A DNA stretch of 64,000 nt from assembly GCF_003233845.1 (NCBI RefSeq), contig NZ_QKRB01000044.1, positions 62,001-126,000 of the forward strand, given 5' to 3'. The DNA comes from Paenibacillus sambharensis. Its GTDB lineage: Bacteria > Bacillota > Bacilli > Paenibacillales > Paenibacillaceae. Of the stretch, positions 58,875 through 64,000 are shown piece after piece; position 1 is the stretch's first letter, and each line of letters begins with the position of its first letter. The notes beneath the pieces were generated by a model. That model made no database searches, was not told where the DNA came from, and saw nothing but the letters and a program-made list of their open reading frames with translations. Position numbers and translations under genes: made by a program.

Positions 58875-60464
58875 CTACCCGAATCCGCCCACCACACGCC
58901 AGTTCCCATTCACGGAGGCCGTGATGCGGCCGCGGGCCCGGATGTAGTCGGCGAGGAGCTCGACCATATCGATCGGAATGTCCTTAACGACCGGCTTGTT
59001 CTGGAACATGGTGAAATTGCCGCCGCCGGCTGCGCGGTAGTTGTTCATCACCACATCGAACATGCCATCTTCAGCAAGCGTCTGCCCATCCCGCTCAAGC
59101 TTGGTCACACGCTGACCGGCGGGCCTTGTGATGTCTAATACGTACTCGATGCCTTCCCACATATCATAGTTGTAATGCTGCGGCTTGGGCGCCAAGTATG
59201 CGGGGCTGACGGCGATCTCACCTTGGTCGTTAAGCTCGAAGTATTCCGCCGACTTCTCCAAGGCCTGCCGGATGTCGGCTCCCGAGATGCGGATCACCTT
59301 CAAGGTATTCGGATAGATATAATTCGTTACGATGTCCCGCATCGTGATGCGCTCTCCAAAGCCTGGGGACAGGTTATCGAATAGAGCCGTATTGGAAATA
59401 TCCGCTCCCGAAATCTCCATCTGCACCCGGTTAATGAATTCAATCAGCGGATGCTCCCGCAGGCGGACATCAGCATGCGATGCTATCGTCATGTCGCCCT
59501 CCACATGCCCGATCGGCAGGTCCAGCCAGGTCTGCGTCATCGCTTCAACCCCGCTAGCGAGCTGCTCAACCGCTTCATCCGGGTGATAGTCTGCTGCAGC
59601 AATCAGCTCGGACCGCTTATCCGTCACCGTCCAGCCACTCCCGCTCTCCTCAAGCTGCAGTGTAACCTTGCCCAGAAACCGGCCTTCATTGGCAGGCTGC
59701 ACAACACAGACGCCGTTGATGCTGCAGTCTGCAATAGCGCGGTGCTGATGGCCTGTCAGCAGCACGTCGATGCCGTCGACCTGCTCACAGATTGCGTACC
59801 CGACATTCTCTCCGGTGAGCGGCTCTGTAGGTGCGCCCGTCATCGGGTCGCGCTCGAAGCCGCCGTGATAGGATACGACGACAACATCGGCATGTTCTTC
59901 ATTTCGCAATATATCAACCCATCTGCGCGCGGATTCTACCGGATCATCGAACCGGATTCCCGCAATATGCTGAGGCTGCTCCCAGTTAGGGATATACGAG
60001 GTGGTAAGACCCAGTAAGCCAATCCGCAGGCCATTTTCCAATTCTCTCACCAAGTATGGTTTCCCGAACAGCGGCTCGCCGGTCGCAGTATTGATCGTGT
60101 TCGCTGACAGCCATGGGAAGGCAGATGCCTCTACGGCGCTCCGCAGATAAGGCAGACCATAATTAAACTCATGGTTACCGAGAACGGCTGCATCATAGCG
60201 AAGCTCATTCATACAGGAAATAACGGGATTCGCCGGTTCGCTGTTCACCTTGGCATGGTAATACGTCAGCGGGGTGCCCTGCAGGCAGTCCCCATTGTCG
60301 ATCAGCAGCGTATTCGGCTGCGCCCTCCGTATCTCTCTCACCATGCTGGCGATGCGCGCCAGTCCGTGCCCGACTTCCTCCGGGGTAGCGTAGCTTCGCG
60401 GGCGTACAAAGCCGTGAAGATCGCTTGTCTCCAGCAGAACCACTTCATAGGTTTGAATTGTCAT
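58875..60464 (-). CDS. 5'-nucleotidase / 2',3'-cyclic phosphodiesterase family protein
   Basis: From ATG 60464 (GGGAGAGAG upstream) the protein has 529 residues. The metallophosphatase motifs are visible: Asp15 and His17 (SDLHG), DNGDCLQGTP, GNHEFNYG and TGHQH, followed by the 5_nucleotid_C substrate domain (from about 340; NYRAAGGGNF near 485). There is no signal peptide, so the enzyme may be cytosolic or exported by another route, like UshA/YunD relatives. It diverges from the phosphonate importer operon, with a Pho-box-like repeat between. Confidence 0.9.
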   Translation of the reverse strand: MTIQTYEVVLLETSDLHGFVRPRSYATPEEVGHGLARIASMVREIRRAQPNTLLIDNGDCLQGTPLTYYHAKVNSEPANPVISCMNELRYDAAVLGNHEFNYGLPYLRSAVEASAFPWLSANTINTATGEPLFGKPYLVRELENGLRIGLLGLTTSYIPNWEQPQHIAGIRFDDPVESARRWVDILRNEEHADVVVVSYHGGFERDPMTGAPTEPLTGENVGYAICEQVDGIDVLLTGHQHRAIADCSINGVCVVQPANEGRFLGKVTLQLEESGSGWTVTDKRSELIAAADYHPDEAVEQLASGVEAMTQTWLDLPIGHVEGDMTIASHADVRLREHPLIEFINRVQMEISGADISNTALFDNLSPGFGERITMRDIVTNYIYPNTLKVIRISGADIRQALEKSAEYFELNDQGEIAVSPAYLAPKPQHYNYDMWEGIEYVLDITRPAGQRVTKLERDGQTLAEDGMFDVVMNNYRAAGGGNFTMFQNKPVVKDIPIDMVELLADYIRARGRITASVNGNWRVVGGFG

Positions 60465-60545
60465 CGTTCTCTCTCCCTGCAAGGTTACTAAGATTTCAAT
60501 TATACTATCACATCGAAGCTGTCTGTCGACAGAACTCTGCAAGAT

Positions 60546-60562
60546 TTAACACGACCTTTACA
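60546..60562. promoter_or_regulatory. Pho-box-like direct repeat
   Basis: TTAACA-N5-TTTACA gives two PhoP-type half sites (TTHAYA) at 11-base spacing, between the nucleotidase and phnD genes. A TATACT -10 hexamer lies at 60594. Control of the importer, and perhaps the nucleotidase, by phosphate starvation is inferred. Confidence 0.6.
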
Positions 60563-60653
60563 TCCCTATGATGAATGGATAATAAAACAGGCTTATACTG
60601 CTAGAGTATTCAATAGTCATCAGCTTTTAACAAAATTAGGTGGAGGTCTCCAA

Positions 60654-61757
60654 GTGAAAAACAAATTTATGCTGCTCTTAGCTTCTGTGCTTACATTCGG
60701 AATGCTGGCAGGCTGCGGCGGCAACAACGGTACCAATACGCCAGCTCCTGCTAACAATTCGCAAACTCCGGCTGAAACGAACACACCGGCCAATACACCT
60801 GAGGAAGATGCCAGCAAGTCAATCGATACACTGAAGGTCAGCTTCGTTCCTTCCAAAGACCCGGACGAGATTATTACGACAACCGAACCGCTGAAGGAGC
60901 TGCTGAAGAATCAGCTGGCAACGCAGGGCTATACAGTAGGCGAAGTACAGATTGACGTAGGTACAAATTATGAAGCAGTTGGAGAAGCGCTTAGCGCTGG
61001 TACGACTGACATCGGCCTCATTCCGGGCGGAACGTATACGTTATATGACGACGGAGCAGAGGTTATCTTGACAGCAACACGCAAGGCGCTCTCCATCGAT
61101 TCGGATAACCCGAAAGAGTGGAACGACAACAAGCCGACTAAGGGCCTTGAGGATGAGCAGGCATCGTACTACCGTTCCCTGATCTTGGCTGGTCCTTCTG
61201 AGAAGGGGCAAGAGCTTGCAGCTAAAGTAAACAATGGTGAAGAGCTGACTTGGGAAGATCTGAACAGCGCGAGCTGGGGCGTCATGTCCACTTCCTCGTC
61301 TGCCGGCTACATCTACCCGACACTGTGGCTGCAGGAGAAGTATAACAAGAAGCTGACCGATCTCGCCAAGGTTACGCCATCCGATTCCTATGGCAGCTCC
61401 TTCGGGCGGCTTGCAACAGGTCATTTTGATGTCATTGCCGTATATGCGGATGCGCGCCGTGACAATGAAGAGAAGTGGACAAGCGAGTACAACGGTACAG
61501 GTTCAATTTGGGATCAGACGAACGTAATTGGTGTTACGGATCCAATCTATAACGATACGATCAGTGTGAGCAAGAACTCCCCGATCATGACGGATGATCT
61601 GAAGAAGGCGCTCCAGGAAGCTTTCATGGCAATTGCAGAGACGGAAGAAGGCAAGGGAGTTATCGCCATCTACACGCATGAAGGATACAAGGTCGCTCAG
61701 CCTTCCGATTATGACGGAGAGCGTGAAGCACAGAAGCTGCTCCGCAGCATGCAGTAA
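60654..61757 (+). CDS. phnD: Phosphonate/phosphate-type ABC transporter binding lipoprotein
   Basis: GTG 60654 behind GGAGG gives a 367-residue protein with lipobox LAGC, a Thr/Pro/Asn-rich linker (25-58), and a PhnD fold (SFVPSKDPDEI near 64-74, TDIGLIPGGTY near 120, SSSAGYIYPTLWL near 212). PhnD-type proteins bind phosphonates, phosphite or phosphate. It leads an importer operon with phnC and two phnE genes. Confidence 0.9.
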   Translation: MKNKFMLLLASVLTFGMLAGCGGNNGTNTPAPANNSQTPAETNTPANTPEEDASKSIDTLKVSFVPSKDPDEIITTTEPLKELLKNQLATQGYTVGEVQIDVGTNYEAVGEALSAGTTDIGLIPGGTYTLYDDGAEVILTATRKALSIDSDNPKEWNDNKPTKGLEDEQASYYRSLILAGPSEKGQELAAKVNNGEELTWEDLNSASWGVMSTSSSAGYIYPTLWLQEKYNKKLTDLAKVTPSDSYGSSFGRLATGHFDVIAVYADARRDNEEKWTSEYNGTGSIWDQTNVIGVTDPIYNDTISVSKNSPIMTDDLKKALQEAFMAIAETEEGKGVIAIYTHEGYKVAQPSDYDGEREAQKLLRSMQ

Positions 61758-61784
61758 TTTTAAAGCGCAACCTGCATGAATCCG

Positions 61785-61823
61785 AAATGAGGACATCATG
61801 ATTTCATGATGGCCTCATTTTTT
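61785..61823 (+). terminator. Terminator between phnD and phnC
   Basis: AAATGAGGACATCATGA pairs with TCATGATGGCCTCATTT, followed by TTT. Partial read-through would make more binding protein than ATPase and permease. Confidence 0.88.
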
Positions 61824-61861
61824 ACGACTCCAAATCTATCGCTAAAGGATTGAATGCTTCC

Positions 61862-62644
61862 ATGATCGAATTCATCGGTGTAGATAAGAAATATGCTAAC
61901 GGTACGACCGCTCTGCAGGATATTAACTTAACCATTGAACAAGGCGAATTCGTCGCCGTAATCGGCTTGTCGGGTGCCGGCAAATCGACACTCATCAGAT
62001 GCATTAACCGGATACACGGGATTACGAAGGGGACCATTATCGTCGATAAGGTCGACGTTTCCAAGCTTAAGGGCCGCGATATCCGCAAATTCCGCCGCAG
62101 AATCGGGATGATCTTCCAGTCCTTCAACCTGGTGACACGCACGAGCGTGATCAATAATGTGCTCGTTTCCTTCGTCCCGGAGCTGCCGATGTGGCGCAAG
62201 CTGGCCGGTGTCTTCACGAAGCAGCAGAAGATCAAGGCGCTTGAGGCGCTTGATAAGGTAGGAATTCTGGATAAGGCATTCGTGCGGGTTGATCAGCTCT
62301 CCGGCGGGCAGCAGCAGCGGGTAGCGCTGGCGCGTACGCTCGCGCAAAGCCCGGATATCATTCTTGCGGACGAGCCGATCGCTTCCCTGGACCCCGTAAC
62401 CTCGCGCATTGTTATGGACGACTTCAAGAAGATCAACAAGGAAATGAATATCTCTGTCATTATGAATATTCACCATGTGGAGATTGCGCTTGAATATGCG
62501 GACCGCATCATCGGCATCCGCAAGGGCGAGGTTGTGTTCGACGGACCATCCTCCAAGGTGACACAGGGTATTCTTCAAAATATCTACGGCGGCAAGTGGG
62601 AAGCGGAGAAAGCGGCGATAGAGGAGCAGGCAGCCTATGTATGA
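61862..62644 (+). CDS. phnC: Phosphonate-type ABC transporter ATPase
   Basis: The 260-residue protein has Walker A GLSGAGKST near 36-44, the signature LSGGQQQRVALA near 146, Walker B IILADEP and a switch His. It matches PhnC in length and in the CINRI.GITKGTI segment. ATG 61862 is twelve bases after AAGGA; TTG 61850 overlaps the site. Overlaps phnE by eight bases. Confidence 0.92.
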   Translation: MIEFIGVDKKYANGTTALQDINLTIEQGEFVAVIGLSGAGKSTLIRCINRIHGITKGTIIVDKVDVSKLKGRDIRKFRRRIGMIFQSFNLVTRTSVINNVLVSFVPELPMWRKLAGVFTKQQKIKALEALDKVGILDKAFVRVDQLSGGQQQRVALARTLAQSPDIILADEPIASLDPVTSRIVMDDFKKINKEMNISVIMNIHHVEIALEYADRIIGIRKGEVVFDGPSSKVTQGILQNIYGGKWEAEKAAIEEQAAYV

Positions 62645-63452
62645 CAAGATCTTTACGCCCAAGGCAATCACACTTCCGAATGGGAAAGTCGTGCTCCAGA
62701 GGCGCTCTCGCATGCCGCTTATCATCCTGATATTGGCGGTTTGCACGGCTCTGTCGGTGAGATTCACGGGATTCAGCCTTCATACACTTGTTACGAGAAT
62801 GGATGAATTCTTCACCATTATCGGGCAGATGATCCCGCCCAACTGGGCGTACTTGCCCAGGATATGGGGACCTCTGCTGGACACGATCAAGATGTCGCTG
62901 CTCGGTTCCATGATTGGGGCGCTGCTGGCCCTGCCTGCTGCAGTAGCGGCTGCGTCCAATATCATACAATCGAAGCTGGTGGTTGTTGTGAGCAAGACGC
63001 TGCTGAGTCTGCTGCGGACACTGCCGACGCTGGTTACTGCGCTGATTGCAACCTACGTATTCGGCCTTGGGCCCATGGCGGGTACGATTGCGATTATGCT
63101 GTTCACCATTTCCTACGTGGGCAAGCTGCTGTATGAGCAGATCGAGAATGTGGATATTGGCGCCTTTGAAGCGATGGAATCGGTTGGCATGACGAGAATT
63201 CAGGCGTTTCGTTTCGCCATATTCCCGCAGATTCTTCCAGGCTATATTTCTACGTCCCTTTATTGCTTTGAAGGAAATGTACGATATGCCGCGATTCTGG
63301 GATTTGTCGGAGCCGGCGGCATCGGCCTGGTAATCAACGAAGGACTCGGCTGGCGTGATTACCCGGCTGTCGGCATGATCATTCTGGTGCTGATCGTGAC
63401 GGTCTATCTGATCGAGAGGGTCAGCGAGCATTTCCGCAAAAAGCTTATCTAA
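62637..63452 (+). CDS. phnE: Phosphonate-type ABC transporter permease 1
   Basis: The 271-residue protein has six membrane segments. The family motif LRTLPTLVTALIATYVFGLG near 122-141 and the EAA-like loop AFEAMESVGMTRIQAFRFAI are seen. Starts inside the end of phnC. It pairs with the second permease next. Confidence 0.92.
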   Translation: MYDKIFTPKAITLPNGKVVLQRRSRMPLIILILAVCTALSVRFTGFSLHTLVTRMDEFFTIIGQMIPPNWAYLPRIWGPLLDTIKMSLLGSMIGALLALPAAVAAASNIIQSKLVVVVSKTLLSLLRTLPTLVTALIATYVFGLGPMAGTIAIMLFTISYVGKLLYEQIENVDIGAFEAMESVGMTRIQAFRFAIFPQILPGYISTSLYCFEGNVRYAAILGFVGAGGIGLVINEGLGWRDYPAVGMIILVLIVTVYLIERVSEHFRKKLI

Positions 63453-63468
63453 GGGAGACTTCAGGCCT

Positions 63469-64000
63469 ATGAATCATATTGAAAAACAACTGCAAGCAGC
63501 GCCTCAGAGCCGCTTATACGTAACGGTTATAGCAACAATCATCGCGGCCTTATTCGCGTGGTCGTTAACAGCGGTCAACTTCAGTGATATTCAGCAGGGC
63601 GGACTCGCCATCGCCAAGAACATTCTGTACGGGCTGACACATCCGAATACGGATCTGTTGTTCAACTTATCGAAGCAGAGTGTGCTGTACCTGCTGGTGG
63701 AGACAATAGCAATCGCGTTTCTCGGAACAATCGTTGGGGCCATTCTGGCTGTTCCGCTCGCCTTCCTGGCAGCTTCTAACATCGTACCAGGGCCGGTTGC
63801 CTGGGTGACGAGGCTGCTGCTTATTATCATCCGGACCATTCCGGCGCTTGTATACGGCCTGTTATTTATCCGGGTGACGGGTCTTGGGGCGTTCGCTGGC
63901 GTATTGACGGTGGGACTGACTTCCATCGGGATGCTGGCCAAGCTGTATGTGGATGCCATTGAGGAATTGGATACGCGTGTTCTGGAATCGATGACATCGG
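63469..64000 (+). CDS. phnE: Phosphonate-type ABC transporter permease 2 (partial)
   Basis: ATG 63469 behind AAGGGAG opens a frame that runs off the window, 177 codons seen. It has PhnE features: a first membrane segment (VIATIIAALFAWSL), ILAVPLAFLAASNIVPG, RTIPALVYGLLFIRVTGLG, and the EAA-like loop EELDTRVLESMTS at the edge. Two phnE genes in tandem are usual in Bacillales. The 3' end lies outside. Confidence 0.9.
   Translation, partial: MNHIEKQLQAAPQSRLYVTVIATIIAALFAWSLTAVNFSDIQQGGLAIAKNILYGLTHPNTDLLFNLSKQSVLYLLVETIAIAFLGTIVGAILAVPLAFLAASNIVPGPVAWVTRLLLIIIRTIPALVYGLLFIRVTGLGAFAGVLTVGLTSIGMLAKLYVDAIEELDTRVLESMTS

Noticed and set aside
62508-63431. Leftward ORF of 307 codons
   Set aside because: Antisense of phnC/phnE, with His/Arg/Gln-rich translation typical of shadows.

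Overview
The window reads as a Firmicutes chromosome, most likely Paenibacillus. The basis is strong AGGAGG-type ribosome binding sites, TTG/GTG starts, lipobox binding proteins, a YesM/YesN-type two-component pair, an S-layer-homology (SLH) protein, a FIMAH/Ig-like tailed GH53 enzyme, and a terminator style built on CCCGACC/GGTCGGG hairpins. This is recognition of families, not a database match.

Region 1 (1 to about 23595, + strand except two genes) is the right part of a temperate phage. Small and large terminase, portal, SGNH esterase, scaffold, N4-gp56-type major capsid protein, head-tail adaptors, a propeller-like tail protein, tail fibre, secreted trypsin-like protease, three putative ejection proteins (616 aa, a lytic transglycosylase, 1358 aa), lysis cassette and a small zinc protein follow in order. 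No tape measure, sheath or baseplate gene is seen, so a podovirus morphology is inferred. Integrase and repressor must lie left of base 1. A 470-bp tandem duplication (9815-10749) created a chimeric gene. A leftward two-gene unit (20807-21654) looks like lysogenic cargo.

Region 2 (23577-37810) is accessory DNA associated with the 3' end of the tmRNA gene ssrA. The prophage ends at a copy of the tmRNA 3' terminus (CCCCTCGCCTCCACCA). A 171-base tmRNA 3' half lies at 24290-24460, and a third degenerate 3' end lies at 52915-52979. Between them a repeat family (R1-R5, same orientation) separates cargo: TetR/CPBP/HIRAN remnant, S41 protease, two HNH proteins, GH53 with an AraC regulator, a 5'-nucleotidase, a 43-aa membrane peptide plus a 664-aa P-loop GTPase, and a Doc/AbrB toxin-antitoxin pair. 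The peptide and the GTPase are each preceded by a copy of the same ~270-bp promoter-leader. This unit is my best candidate for an undescribed, possibly phage-responsive, system.

Region 3 (37.9-52.9 kb) is more chromosome-like: an ABC exporter whose ATPase is broken by a 7-bp tandem duplication, an OFA-type MFS transporter, an arabinoside uptake and cleavage operon (sensor kinase, regulator, ABC importer, GH51 arabinofuranosidase), a cation/Ca2+ exchanger, two paired membrane proteins and a small HTH protein beside the third ssrA remnant.

Region 4 (53-64 kb) holds an AhpD-like pseudogene, a 1384-aa SLH surface protein, a two-pore-helix channel-like protein with an odd filter, a 5'-nucleotidase, and a phosphonate/phosphate-type ABC importer (phnD-phnC-phnE-phnE') behind a Pho-box-like repeat. 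The last gene runs off the window.
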